Both the position numbers and the translations under genes were made by a program. The notes under the pieces were generated by a model, which did no database searches, had not been told where the DNA came from, and saw nothing but the letters and a program-made list of their open reading frames with translations. 64,000 bases of DNA from Ulvibacter antarcticus (GTDB lineage: Bacteria; Bacteroidota; Bacteroidia; Flavobacteriales; Flavobacteriaceae), in contig NZ_REFC01000012.1 of the NCBI RefSeq assembly GCF_003688405.1, positions 848,415-912,414 on the forward strand, given 5' to 3'. Positions 37,491-48,088 of this stretch are shown piece after piece (position 1 is the first letter of the stretch; each line of letters opens with the position of its first letter).

Positions 37491-38885
37491 ATGAAACAGA
37501 CAATGCGTTTATTCGTCGTTGCGCTAGTTGCCGGCGCAGTTACACTTGGAGGATACAAATATTTTATCGAAGGTGAGAACACTTCTGCACTACCTCAACA
37601 AGAAAGGCAAACAAATTTTATTCCTACCAGTTTTTCTTCGGAAGTAAACGGAACTTCGCTCGACTTAACTGAAGCTGCAGAAAAAACAGTCCATGCGGTA
37701 GTACACGTAAAAAATACTACTCTTAGCAGGGAGCCATCAAATATAATGGAATACTTTAACGGTGGTGGTCAACCGCGGGAAATGGTAGGTTCAGGTAGTG
37801 GGGTAATAATTACTCCCGATGGCTATATTATTACAAATAATCATGTAATCGCCAATGCTTCTCAATTGACAGTTACCTTAAACAATAATAAAACATACCA
37901 AGCCGAACTTATTGGAACGGATCCCAAAACCGATATTGCATTGATAAAAATTGATAGCAAAGATGAATTTCATTACATCCCTTTTGGTGATTCGAACAAC
38001 TTAAAAATTGGGGAATGGGTTTTAGCAGTTGGTAACCCTTTTAATTTAACTTCTACAGTCACTGCAGGAATTATTAGCGCCAAAGGTCGGGACCTTAATG
38101 AATTCGATGGCAATCCACAGTCGTTTATTCAGACAGATGCCGCTGTGAATCGTGGAAATAGTGGAGGCGCACTAGTTAACACTAATGGAGAACTTATTGG
38201 AATTAATACGGCTATCACTTCTGAAACTGGTTCTTATGTTGGTTACTCCTTCGCAGTTCCATCCAACAATGCGCGAAAAGTGATTGAGGATATTATGGAA
38301 TACGGAAACGTACAACAAGGAATTCTTGGAATTAGAGGTACTAATCTCAACTCTAAATCTGCAGAACAATTTGGTGTAAAGCAGACTCAAGGTGTATATG
38401 TCGCCGGAATTGAACGAGGAAGTGGAGCAGATAAAGGAGGTATAAAAGAAGGGGATATAATTAATAGTGTAGATGGAATTCAGATTTCGAAATTCTCGGA
38501 TCTAACAGGTTATCTTGGCTCCAAAAGGCCAAATGACATTGTAAATGTTAGCATTTTAAGAAATGGCGAGGAAAGAGTAGTTCCGGTAACTCTAGTTAAA
38601 CTAGAAACCTACGAGATAGATTATCTTGGTCTGGAAGTTAAAAACGCAAGTAAAACAGACCTTGCAGACAGAGGAATTCCAAATGGTGTAATTGTAACGA
38701 AAGCACTTACAAGAGATATTTCACAATATAATCTGGCTGGTGTTCTTATCACTAATATAAATGATGAAAAAGTGTCATCTATCGATGATGTAAAACAAAT
38801 TATGGCTGCACGCAATTTTAATGCTCCTATAAAAATGACCTTTGTAAATCAAAAAGGAGAAACTAACACCTTTATATTTAGGTAG
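37491..38885 (+). CDS. HtrA/DegP-like periplasmic serine protease
   Basis: The 464-residue protein has a signal or anchor (about 6-24) and an S1C protease domain. The catalytic triad is His118 (TNNHV), Asp148 (DPKTDIAL) and Ser224 (NRGNSGGALVN). Two PDZ domains follow, one near 270-370 (QGILGIRG, GGIKEGDIINSVDG) and a second to the C-terminus. It should degrade or refold misfolded envelope proteins. It is divergent from dapF. A low-quality AATATTTA box precedes the ATG. Confidence 0.95.
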   Translation: MKQTMRLFVVALVAGAVTLGGYKYFIEGENTSALPQQERQTNFIPTSFSSEVNGTSLDLTEAAEKTVHAVVHVKNTTLSREPSNIMEYFNGGGQPREMVGSGSGVIITPDGYIITNNHVIANASQLTVTLNNNKTYQAELIGTDPKTDIALIKIDSKDEFHYIPFGDSNNLKIGEWVLAVGNPFNLTSTVTAGIISAKGRDLNEFDGNPQSFIQTDAAVNRGNSGGALVNTNGELIGINTAITSETGSYVGYSFAVPSNNARKVIEDIMEYGNVQQGILGIRGTNLNSKSAEQFGVKQTQGVYVAGIERGSGADKGGIKEGDIINSVDGIQISKFSDLTGYLGSKRPNDIVNVSILRNGEERVVPVTLVKLETYEIDYLGLEVKNASKTDLADRGIPNGVIVTKALTRDISQYNLAGVLITNINDEKVSSIDDVKQIMAARNFNAPIKMTFVNQKGETNTFIFR

Positions 38886-38905
38886 CTAAATACATATAAA
38901 ATTGA

Positions 38906-38943
38906 AATTGAGGTCATCTAAAATTCATTAGACGGCCTCAATT
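38906..38943 (+). terminator. Hairpin downstream of the HtrA gene
   Basis: AATTGAGGTC-TCT and AGA-GGCCTCAATT form a stable stem about 20 nt after the stop. The following T run is weak, so termination may be inefficient. Confidence 0.45.
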
Positions 38944-39091
38944 CATTTATAATCGCTTTTATTGATACAATTACGATCTAAATAACGCAAATTTTTCAGA
39001 GAAAATAATAGAAAGTTCAATTGGCTACCTTCAAGAACTTTAGACCTGTATTTATTTTTAAAATTAGCGTTCACAAACGAATAGAAATACC

Positions 39092-39099
39092 TATTTTTG
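39092..39099 (+). promoter_or_regulatory. -7 box of the GAPDH gene
   Basis: TATTTTTG is a perfect TAnnTTTG box. It predicts a 5' leader of about 70 nt before the ATG at 39175. The -33 box is unclear. Confidence 0.5.
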
Positions 39100-39174
39100 C
39101 ACAAAATTTTTAAACCCTTTCTTTACTCATCTGCAAGCTTGTAGTGAGCGTAAGAAACTAAAAACTATACAACT

Positions 39175-40623
39175 ATGAGTTTTGATGACGTTTATGAAAA
39201 AGAACTGTCTTTTCAAACCGATCGCCGCAAGGCTAGCGTAGAGTTCATTAATATTATTAGTGATCTTTGGTACGACAAATCAATTGAATTAGTACTGTTT
39301 AGAAATCAGTTAATAGATCGAAATGTAAGTGAAATCCTAAATTTACACGAATACGCCGGAGAATTTGTTCAAAAACCGATCTCAATCTTCGATTCTGTTG
39401 AAATTGCCCAAGCAATAAAAACTTTGGATTTGCCACCTGCTAAGCTGGATATAGGTAAACTAACCTATGAGTTCCATTTAGAAGACAATAAGTATTCTAA
39501 CGCGCTTGCTTTTGTTTCAGAAAAATTGAAAGAGGCCAAAGAAACTAAAGAAATTTCTCCTAAGGATGTTGTTTTATATGGCTTCGGAAGAATTGGTCGT
39601 TTGTTAGCTCGTGAGTTAATGACCAGAACCGGAAAAGGGAATCAAATGCGATTGCGTGCGATTGTTACTAGAGGAAAAATCGATAAAATTGTATTGGAAA
39701 AAAGAGCTTCTTTACTTCAATACGATTCTATCCACGGAGATTTCCCTGGAACCGTTCGCATAGACCTTGAAAATAAAGCCCTTATCATTAACGGAACCAC
39801 TGTTCATATGATTTCTGCCAATGGTCCTGAAGAAATCGATTATACTGCTTACGGTATCGATGATGCCTTAGTGATCGATAATACTGGTGCCTTTAGAGAT
39901 AAAGAAGCACTAAGTCGACATTTAACTTCAAATGGTGCTTCAAAAGTATTATTGACCGCACCTGGGAAAGGAGTTCCAAATATTGTACACGGTGTTAATC
40001 ATACAGAATACAATCCGAACGAAGTAGATATTTTCTCTGCTGCTTCTTGTACAACCAATGCAATCACTCCGGTTCTTAAGGCAATTGAAGATTCATTTGG
40101 TGTTGTTCAGGGACATCTTGAAACTATCCACGCATATACAAATGACCAAAATTTGGTTGATAATATGCACAGTAAATACCGTCGTGGACGTGCAGCAGCA
40201 CTAAATATGGTAATTACTGAGACTGGTGCAGGAAGTGCAGTAACTAAAGCACTCCCTTCTTTTGAAGGAAAATTAACTTCAAATGCGATTAGAGTTCCCG
40301 TTCCAAACGGTTCATTAGCAATTTTGAAACTAGAACTTCAAGCTTCAACATCGATAGATGGTATTAACGCAGTAATGAAGAAATACGCCCTTGAAGGTGA
40401 TCTAGTAGAGCAGATTAAATATTCGCTTAACAACGAATTGGTTTCCAGTGATATCGTTGGCTCTTCGGCCCCTTCTATTTATGATAGCAACGCAACTATT
40501 GTAGCCAAAGACGGAAAAAACGTTGTGCTATATATCTGGTATGATAATGAGTACGGATATAGTCATCAAGTAATTAGACTAGCGAAGTATATTTCGAAAG
40601 TAAGAAGATTTACTTACTATTAG
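39175..40623 (+). CDS. Glyceraldehyde-3-phosphate dehydrogenase with long N-terminal extension
   Basis: The 482-residue protein has a normal GAPDH core: Rossmann motif YGFGRIGRLL (GFGRIG 136-141), active-site Cys292 in SAASCTTNA, and the HAYTNDQ histidine motif near 317. Ahead of the core are about 130 residues absent from ordinary ~335-residue GAPDHs, mostly helical (KASVEFINIISDLWYDKS, SNALAFVSEKLKEAKE). This long form is known from Bacteroidetes and some other bacteria. It should interconvert glyceraldehyde 3-phosphate and 1,3-bisphosphoglycerate; whether it serves glycolysis or gluconeogenesis is not readable here. A strong terminator follows. Confidence 0.95.
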   Translation: MSFDDVYEKELSFQTDRRKASVEFINIISDLWYDKSIELVLFRNQLIDRNVSEILNLHEYAGEFVQKPISIFDSVEIAQAIKTLDLPPAKLDIGKLTYEFHLEDNKYSNALAFVSEKLKEAKETKEISPKDVVLYGFGRIGRLLARELMTRTGKGNQMRLRAIVTRGKIDKIVLEKRASLLQYDSIHGDFPGTVRIDLENKALIINGTTVHMISANGPEEIDYTAYGIDDALVIDNTGAFRDKEALSRHLTSNGASKVLLTAPGKGVPNIVHGVNHTEYNPNEVDIFSAASCTTNAITPVLKAIEDSFGVVQGHLETIHAYTNDQNLVDNMHSKYRRGRAAALNMVITETGAGSAVTKALPSFEGKLTSNAIRVPVPNGSLAILKLELQASTSIDGINAVMKKYALEGDLVEQIKYSLNNELVSSDIVGSSAPSIYDSNATIVAKDGKNVVLYIWYDNEYGYSHQVIRLAKYISKVRRFTYY

Positions 40624-40647
40624 TAGTAACTTATTATAATTTCTGAA

Positions 40648-40678
40648 AAGCCTGTTTTAATTAACGGGCTTTTTTTTA
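40648..40678 (+). terminator. Intrinsic terminator of the GAPDH gene
   Basis: AAGCCTGTT pairs with AACGGGCTT around a six-base loop, allowing one G-U pair, followed by eight T residues. It begins 25 nt after the stop. Confidence 0.9.
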
Positions 40679-40738
40679 TTCGGAAATATATACGTTTCCA
40701 ATCTATAACATCAGGTTGTGTTGATACAGTATAACACT

Positions 40739-40746
40739 TATCTTTA
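40739..40746 (+). promoter_or_regulatory. -7 box TATCTTTA next to a GNAT start
   Basis: TATCTTTA (one mismatch to TAnnTTTG) ends 4 nt before the ATG at 40751. It overlaps the alternative upstream GTG reading, which supports the ATG. Confidence 0.45.
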
Positions 40747-40750
40747 TAGA

Positions 40751-41191
40751 ATGAAAGTCGTAAAAGCCTCTGAAGCACATCTGGAATTATTAGTCCCTCT
40801 ATTTAATGGGTATAGAATGTTCTACAAACGAGCTTCAAATCCTGAAGCAGCCCGGAAATTTTTAAGTGAACGTTTTAAAAAGAACGATTCGATGATCTTT
40901 TTAGCGATTGCTTCAAATGGAAACGGTCTGGGTTTTACACAACTCTACCCGAGTTTTTCTTCCGTAGCCATGCAACGAACCTACATCTTGAATGATCTTT
41001 ATGTCGCTTCCGAAGCTAGAAAAAAAGGAGTTGGAGAAGCACTTATGGAAGCCGCCAAGGAGTTTGCAATCGCACAAGGAAGCAGAGGCCTCACTTTAGA
41101 AACAGATGCCGACAACCCGGCTCAAAAATTATATCAACGCCTGGGCTGGAAGAAAGATACTACAGTGAATCATTATACTTGGGAGGCATAA
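40751..41191 (+). CDS. GNAT family N-acetyltransferase
   Basis: The 146-residue protein starts at ATG 40751 (MKVVKASEAHLELL); an upstream GTG at 40718 would add eleven residues lying across the promoter. It has the acetyl-CoA motif EARKKGVGEALMEAAKE and the C-terminal LETDADNPAQKLYQRLGW. The substrate is unknown. The TPR gene begins 41 nt downstream with its own -7 box. Confidence 0.88.
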   Translation: MKVVKASEAHLELLVPLFNGYRMFYKRASNPEAARKFLSERFKKNDSMIFLAIASNGNGLGFTQLYPSFSSVAMQRTYILNDLYVASEARKKGVGEALMEAAKEFAIAQGSRGLTLETDADNPAQKLYQRLGWKKDTTVNHYTWEA

Positions 41192-41232
41192 TTTAGCCTA
41201 ATTACCTATTTTTACAGTTAAAATTATTTGTT

Positions 41233-41727
41233 ATGGATCATTTAACGAAGTTGGAAGAAATGCTCGACCGTGCCAATACGGAAATTAAAAACGGGAACTA
41301 CGAATCTGCTTCTAACATACTTGAAAAAATTATTGACATCGATTCTAACTTCGGAAAGGCATATAATCACCTGGCATATTTATATGAAGTAAAATTCAAG
41401 GAATACGAAAAAGGCGAAACACTTTACAAACTGTGTTTAGAAAAAAGCCCAATGTATCCGGCGGTATATTATAATTATTCTATCCTTCTTTCTACTCTCG
41501 GAAAACATACCGAATTAAAAGAACTCCTGGATACAGCATTAACCATTCCGGGCGTCGTAAAGGCTACTGTCTTTAACGAATATGCCATAATGTATGAGCA
41601 ACAAGGAAAGTTGGATGAAGCCATCGAATATTTCAAAAAATGTGCTTTAGACACCTTAGACAAAAACGTTTTGAATCGGGCTAAGGAATCTATTGATCGA
41701 TGTAAATTAAAAAAAGAATTACTATAA
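41233..41727 (+). CDS. Tetratricopeptide repeat protein
   Basis: The 164-residue protein contains about four TPR helix pairs, for example NGNYESASNILEKIIDID, AYNHLAYLYEVKFKEYEKG and EQQGKLDEAIEYFKKCA, and no signal peptide. It probably mediates protein contacts in the cytoplasm. It lies 3 nt before trmD and a TATTTTTA box precedes it at 41207-41214, so the two are one unit. Confidence 0.85.
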   Translation: MDHLTKLEEMLDRANTEIKNGNYESASNILEKIIDIDSNFGKAYNHLAYLYEVKFKEYEKGETLYKLCLEKSPMYPAVYYNYSILLSTLGKHTELKELLDTALTIPGVVKATVFNEYAIMYEQQGKLDEAIEYFKKCALDTLDKNVLNRAKESIDRCKLKKELL

Positions 41728-41730
41728 AGA

Positions 41731-42408
41731 ATGCGAATAGATATAATTACAGTATTACCCGAATTACTTACAAGTCCGTTTGAAGCTTCAATCTTAAAAA
41801 GAGCCATCGAAAAAGGATTGGTATCGGTGCATATGCACAATCTTCGGGATTTTTCTACCAATAATTACAATCAGATAGATGATTATCAATTTGGAGGTGG
41901 TGCCGGAATGGTAATGATGATAGAACCCATAGACAAATGCATTTCAAAGTTAAAATCGGAAAGGGATTATGATGAGGTAATATATATGACTCCCGATGGC
42001 GAAACGCTTAACCAGAGTATCGCCAATCAGGTTTCGCTTCAGGAGAATATAATCATCCTCTGCGGACATTATAAAGGAGTGGATCAGCGAGTGCGTGATC
42101 ATTTCATTACACGGGAAATATCTGTAGGTGATTACGTTTTAAGTGGAGGTGAACTTGGAGCTGGGATTTTATGCGATGCAGTTATACGATTAATTCCGGG
42201 TGTTTTAGGGAATGAAACAAGTGCGTTAACAGATTCGTTTCAAGACGATTTATTAGCGCCTCCTATCTATACTCGTCCTTCCGAATACAAAGGTTGGAAA
42301 GTACCGGAAATACTATTAAGTGGGCATACCGCCAATATTGAGGAATGGCGGGAAAAAGAGGCCTATAAGCGCACCGAAGCGCGACGTCCCGATCTTTTGG
42401 AGGAATAG
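41731..42408 (+). CDS. trmD: tRNA (guanine-N1-)-methyltransferase
   Basis: TrmD methylates G37 in tRNAs, preventing frameshifts. The 225-residue protein has the SPOUT-fold motifs [48 protein letters not shown] and [12 protein letters not shown], then [17 protein letters not shown]. Its length is standard. rplS, with which trmD is linked in many bacteria, is about 2.3 kb further on here. Confidence 0.97.
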   Translation: MRIDIITVLPELLTSPFEASILKRAIEKGLVSVHMHNLRDFSTNNYNQIDDYQFGGGAGMVMMIEPIDKCISKLKSERDYDEVIYMTPDGETLNQSIANQVSLQENIIILCGHYKGVDQRVRDHFITREISVGDYVLSGGELGAGILCDAVIRLIPGVLGNETSALTDSFQDDLLAPPIYTRPSEYKGWKVPEILLSGHTANIEEWREKEAYKRTEARRPDLLEE

Positions 42409-42440
42409 GGATTTTATATATAAATTAAATTTAAATAAAA

Positions 42441-42764
42441 ATGGAAGATCTTTCGGTTGGGTTCTATCTAGGGTTTATAGTTTTTGTAATCGCCCGATTG
42501 CTTATTTTAATTGCTTGTATTTTTTTAGTTAGTAGGTATAAGAGCACTGCTACCTATTTAATGCTGGGCGGTATCATTCTTTCAATTCTATTTTCTATGG
42601 GTGGACAATTAAGTCATATACTCATGAATTACAACGATCCCGAAAAAATAGTACAGGCTCAGGGTGTGATTACATTGTTGAATGGTTTAGCTGAAGTGAT
42701 TCTAGGTGCGGGAATACTACTATTTGTCATTCAAATAATAAAGAAAAAACAAATTTCAAATTGA
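42441..42764 (+). CDS. Small integral membrane protein of unknown function
   Basis: The 107-residue protein has four hydrophobic segments (about 8-30, 37-60, 72-80 and 82-100) with no recognised motif. It starts 32 nt after trmD, possibly in the same message. I do not recognise the family. Confidence 0.65.
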   Translation: MEDLSVGFYLGFIVFVIARLLILIACIFLVSRYKSTATYLMLGGIILSILFSMGGQLSHILMNYNDPEKIVQAQGVITLLNGLAEVILGAGILLFVIQIIKKKQISN

Positions 42765-42802
42765 TTACTTTTATTTTCTGAAAAAACTACCCATACTAAC
42801 TT

Positions 42803-44584
42803 ATGAAAAACATCATATCCACAATTTGTATCATCGCATTCTTTTCATCTTGCAACGACAACGCAAAAAAGGAACAGCAAACAGACGCCACCATGGAATC
42901 ATTCTCTGAATTCGCAGAAAACTATTATCAGGAAAATCTGAAGTTAAATCCGATAAGTGCCACACAAGCAGGCGACTCTCGTTATAATGATCTTTTTCCT
43001 AATTATTTAGATAGTCTTCAAATAGAAAAAACCAAGAGTTTTTATAAAAACACGAAGAAAGTGCTGGCAAATTACAGCGATGCAGATCTGTCTGAAAGTG
43101 AAATCATGAGTAAGAACATTCTTGAATGGGAATGTGATATCAATTTAGAGACCTTATCGTTTAAGAATTTCAGATACTTTCCTATCGATCAGATGTGGAC
43201 AGTGAATTTAGGGATGGGTCAATTTGCCAGTGGTGCTAGTGCACAGCCATTCAAAACAGTGGAAGATTATAACAATTGGTTAGAACGAGTAGATAGTTAT
43301 CTTATTTGGTTAAATACTTCGGAAGAAAATATGAAGCAAGGAATGAAAGAAGGTTACATACTCCCAAAAAGCCTTATCACTAAAATTGTACCTCAGTTAA
43401 AGGAAATGACGCAGCCAAACATTGAAGATCATTTGTTTTATTCACCTATTAAGAACTTTCCTGAAGGTTTTTCCGAAGAAGACAAAAATCAATTGACAGA
43501 GGCATATACATCAATGATTAAAGATAAGCTCATTCCAACCTACCAGAAGCTTTCCGATTTTATGGCTGGCGATTATATGACGGCAGGAAGAACAAGCAGC
43601 GGAATTGCTAGTATTCCGAATGGGGACGATTATTACAAACATCAGATTAAGCTATACACGACTACCAACATGACTGCCGACGAAATTCATCAATTAGGGC
43701 TTTCAGAAGTTGCACGAATTTTATCTGAAATGGAGAAAGTGAAAACAGAAGTTGGATATAAAGATGATCTCAAATCCTTTTTCAACTATGTACGCGGCAA
43801 AAAAGAGCTTATGCCCTATTCTCAGCCAGAGCAGATTATATCCAATTTTAATGACATCCATGAAACAATGAAACCACAATTGGAAAAGTTGTTCGACAAA
43901 AAACCAAAAACTCCATTTGAGGTTAGACAAACTGAGGCTTTTAGAGAGAATTCAGCCAGTGCAGAGTACAATCCCGGGTCGGTAGATGGAACGCGACCGG
44001 GAATTTTCTATACACCAATTCCGGATGCTACCAAATACAATGTCTACAGTGATGAGTCATTATTTCTGCACGAGGCTATTCCCGGACATCATTATCAGAT
44101 TTCGTTGACGCAGGAAAATAACGATTTACCAAAATTCAGAAAAACGCTTTGGTATAGTGGTTATGGCGAAGGTTGGGCCTTGTATAGCGAATCCTTAGGA
44201 AAGGAGCTTGGTTTATACACAGATCCTTATCAGTACTTCGGAATGCTGGGTGCCGAAATGCATCGTGCCATTAGATTGGTAGTGGACACGGGAATACACT
44301 CGAAGGGATGGACACGGGAAGAGGCAATACAATATTCATTGGACAATGAAGCTGAAAGTGAAGCGGGGATTATTTCAGAAATAGAACGATATATGGCGAA
44401 TCCGGGGCAGGCCTTGTCGTACAAAATAGGACAATTAAAAATACGAGAGTTAAGAACGAAGGCGTCTCTTGCATTAGGTGATAAGTTCGATATCCGTGAA
44501 TTTCATAACCAAGTTTTAGAAACGGGCTGTGTTCCGCTAGCGTTGCTAGAAGCTAAGATCAACAGATGGATCGACAAGAAATAG
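42803..44584 (+). CDS. DUF885 lipoprotein, probable zinc metallopeptidase
   Basis: The 593-residue protein has a lipoprotein signal ending in FFSSC. The DUF885 family motif HEAIPGHHYQIS near 423-434 supplies an HExxxxH-like metal-binding sequence, and GYGEGWALYSE follows about 30 residues later. It probably sits in the periplasm or outer membrane and cleaves peptides. A TACTTTTA box lies at 42766-42773, about 30 nt before the ATG. Confidence 0.9.
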   Translation: MKNIISTICIIAFFSSCNDNAKKEQQTDATMESFSEFAENYYQENLKLNPISATQAGDSRYNDLFPNYLDSLQIEKTKSFYKNTKKVLANYSDADLSESEIMSKNILEWECDINLETLSFKNFRYFPIDQMWTVNLGMGQFASGASAQPFKTVEDYNNWLERVDSYLIWLNTSEENMKQGMKEGYILPKSLITKIVPQLKEMTQPNIEDHLFYSPIKNFPEGFSEEDKNQLTEAYTSMIKDKLIPTYQKLSDFMAGDYMTAGRTSSGIASIPNGDDYYKHQIKLYTTTNMTADEIHQLGLSEVARILSEMEKVKTEVGYKDDLKSFFNYVRGKKELMPYSQPEQIISNFNDIHETMKPQLEKLFDKKPKTPFEVRQTEAFRENSASAEYNPGSVDGTRPGIFYTPIPDATKYNVYSDESLFLHEAIPGHHYQISLTQENNDLPKFRKTLWYSGYGEGWALYSESLGKELGLYTDPYQYFGMLGAEMHRAIRLVVDTGIHSKGWTREEAIQYSLDNEAESEAGIISEIERYMANPGQALSYKIGQLKIRELRTKASLALGDKFDIREFHNQVLETGCVPLALLEAKINRWIDKK

Positions 44585-44646
44585 TGAATGGTAAGTAAAC
44601 CGTGATGGGGGTTTTTTAAAAGCAATTAAAAAATCTACATAAACAC

Positions 44647-44676
44647 TTGCAACTTAGTATTAAATACTTATTTTTG
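44647..44676 (+). promoter_or_regulatory. Promoter of rplS
   Basis: TTG at 44647-44649 and TATTTTTG at 44669-44676 are 19 nt apart; the -7 box is perfect. The leader before the ATG at 44748 is about 68 nt. Confidence 0.75.
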
Positions 44677-44747
44677 CACCCACTTAATCCAACCTCTGGC
44701 GAGAAACGTGAATGTTGTTTTAATAAAAACTTTATCAATTAATAACA

Positions 44748-45098
44748 ATGGAAGAGTTAATTAAATTTGTTCAAGACGAATTTGTAACCACAAAAGATTT
44801 TCCTCAGTTTGGAGCCGGAGACACTATTACAGTGTACTACGAAATCCGTGAAGGTGAAAAAACAAGAACACAGTTCTTTAGAGGAGTAGTAATTCAAGTA
44901 AAAGGAACTGGTTCTTCTCAGACCTTTACAATTAGAAAAATGTCTGGTACAGTAGGAGTTGAACGTATTTTCCCAGTGAATTTACCAGCTTTACAGAAAA
45001 TAGAGATCAACAAAAAAGGTAGTGTTCGTAGAAAGCGTATCTATTACTTTAGAGGTCTTACCGGTAAAAAAGCAAGAATTAAAGAGAAGAGATACTAG
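44748..45098 (+). CDS. rplS: 50S ribosomal protein L19
   Basis: L19 sits at the 30S-50S interface. The 116-residue protein has GDTITVYYEIREGEKTRTQ, FRGVVIQVKGTG, FTIRKMSGTVGVERIFPV and the basic C-terminus RRKRIYYFRGLTGKKARIKEK. It has its own promoter and terminator. Confidence 0.98.
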   Translation: MEELIKFVQDEFVTTKDFPQFGAGDTITVYYEIREGEKTRTQFFRGVVIQVKGTGSSQTFTIRKMSGTVGVERIFPVNLPALQKIEINKKGSVRRKRIYYFRGLTGKKARIKEKRY

Positions 45099-45118
45099 TA
45101 TTTCACTCAAAATAAAAG

Positions 45119-45150
45119 AAAAGCCTTTGGAAACCCCAAAGGCTTTTTTT
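45119..45150 (+). terminator. Intrinsic terminator of rplS
   Basis: AAGCCTTTGG pairs with CCAAAGGCTT around a short loop, followed by seven T residues, 20 nt past the rplS stop. Confidence 0.95.
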
Positions 45151-45210
45151 ATGAACAATTGTTAAGAAGTACGGTTGATAAACGGTTAATATTTAAAGCG
45201 TTGCAAATTG

Positions 45211-45645
45211 TTGTTTTTTCAATTTCTTGCTTTATATTTATAATATCAAAATGATGTAAAAGTCAGGATGATACTATAAAGAAACGTTCTTTTTTAGTCA
45301 TTTTTAATTGTTTGATTTACTCACGATCTTTGTGTCGGCGAGTTTCGAGATTGAAAATTGTATAAAAACAGAAACGACTTTATATTCTTTTTCTAATTGT
45401 TTGAGATACTTCTTGATACTTGTATCAATAATGTGTTGAGATTAGAAAAAGGTTGAGAACAATATTTGGTTGATGTAGATTGACTTTTAGTTAATAGTTC
45501 AACATAAATAAGTTCTCGTTGAAATAAATCACGGTTACAAGGGTTTAATAAACTTGTCTTGATTTGCCATTGGTAAATAGCCGGTAACGATTTTTTCACA
45601 AGAAGCCATATCAAGATAGCAATATCAGGATATGGCTTTTATTGT
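45211..45645 (+). ncRNA. Candidate structured non-coding RNA between rplS and icd
   Basis: The 698-bp interval between rplS and icd holds no credible protein gene. A promoter-like pair, TTG (45211-45213) and TATATTTA (45233-45240) spaced by 19 nt, follows the rplS terminator. An intrinsic terminator lies at 45604-45643. The roughly 400 nt between contain several short stems: TTGATAC/GTATCAA (45413-45428), GAGAAC with GTTCTC (45455-45460 with 45512-45517), TTCAAC/GTTGAA (45498-45523) and ATTTGCCA/TGGTAAAT (45562-45578). It does not carry the signature sequences of tmRNA, RNase P RNA or SRP RNA. The existence of the transcript is inferred. Confidence 0.35.
45604..45645 (+). terminator. Intrinsic terminator inside the rplS-icd gap
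   Basis: AAGCCATATC pairs with GATATGGCTT around a 16-nt loop, followed by TTATTG. No coding gene lies just upstream on the plus strand. Confidence 0.75.
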
Positions 45646-45716
45646 TTAGTAAATTGCCAATTCGGGATTTAGGTTTTAGGGTTTTTTAAAATTAAACCTG
45701 AAACTTAAAACCTGAT

Positions 45717-45767
45717 GTTTTAAAATACCTCGTCAAATACGTATATTTGCAGCTGCTTACCGAGGTA
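45717..45767 (+). promoter_or_regulatory. Promoter of icd with flanking 7-bp inverted repeat
   Basis: TATATTTG at 45742-45749 is a perfect -7 box; TTTT at 45717-45720 is a possible -33 element. TACCTCG (45726-45732) and CGAGGTA (45761-45767) form a 7-bp inverted repeat that brackets the -7 box and the transcription start, suggesting a hairpin or operator. Confidence 0.6.
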
Positions 45768-45788
45768 GGCAATATCTTTGAATTCTAA

Positions 45789-48026
<2,238 letters not shown>

Positions 48027-48043
48027 TTGCAACAAGCTCATTT

Positions 48044-48073
48044 AAAGCCTTTGGTTCAACTGAAGGCTTTTAA
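48044..48073 (+). terminator. Intrinsic terminator of icd
   Basis: AAAGCCTT pairs with AAGGCTTT around an 11-nt loop, followed by TTAATT, 18 nt after the stop and just before the receptor gene. Confidence 0.8.
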
Positions 48074-48088
48074 TTAAACCTACAAAAA

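Noticed and set aside
40718..40750. GTG start for the GNAT gene
   Set aside because: The extra residues are not part of the GNAT fold and the region contains the -7 box TATCTTTA.
45393..45614. 73-codon minus-strand reading frame in the rplS-icd gap
   Set aside because: No promoter box on that strand, no recognisable motif, and it crosses the hairpins of the candidate RNA.
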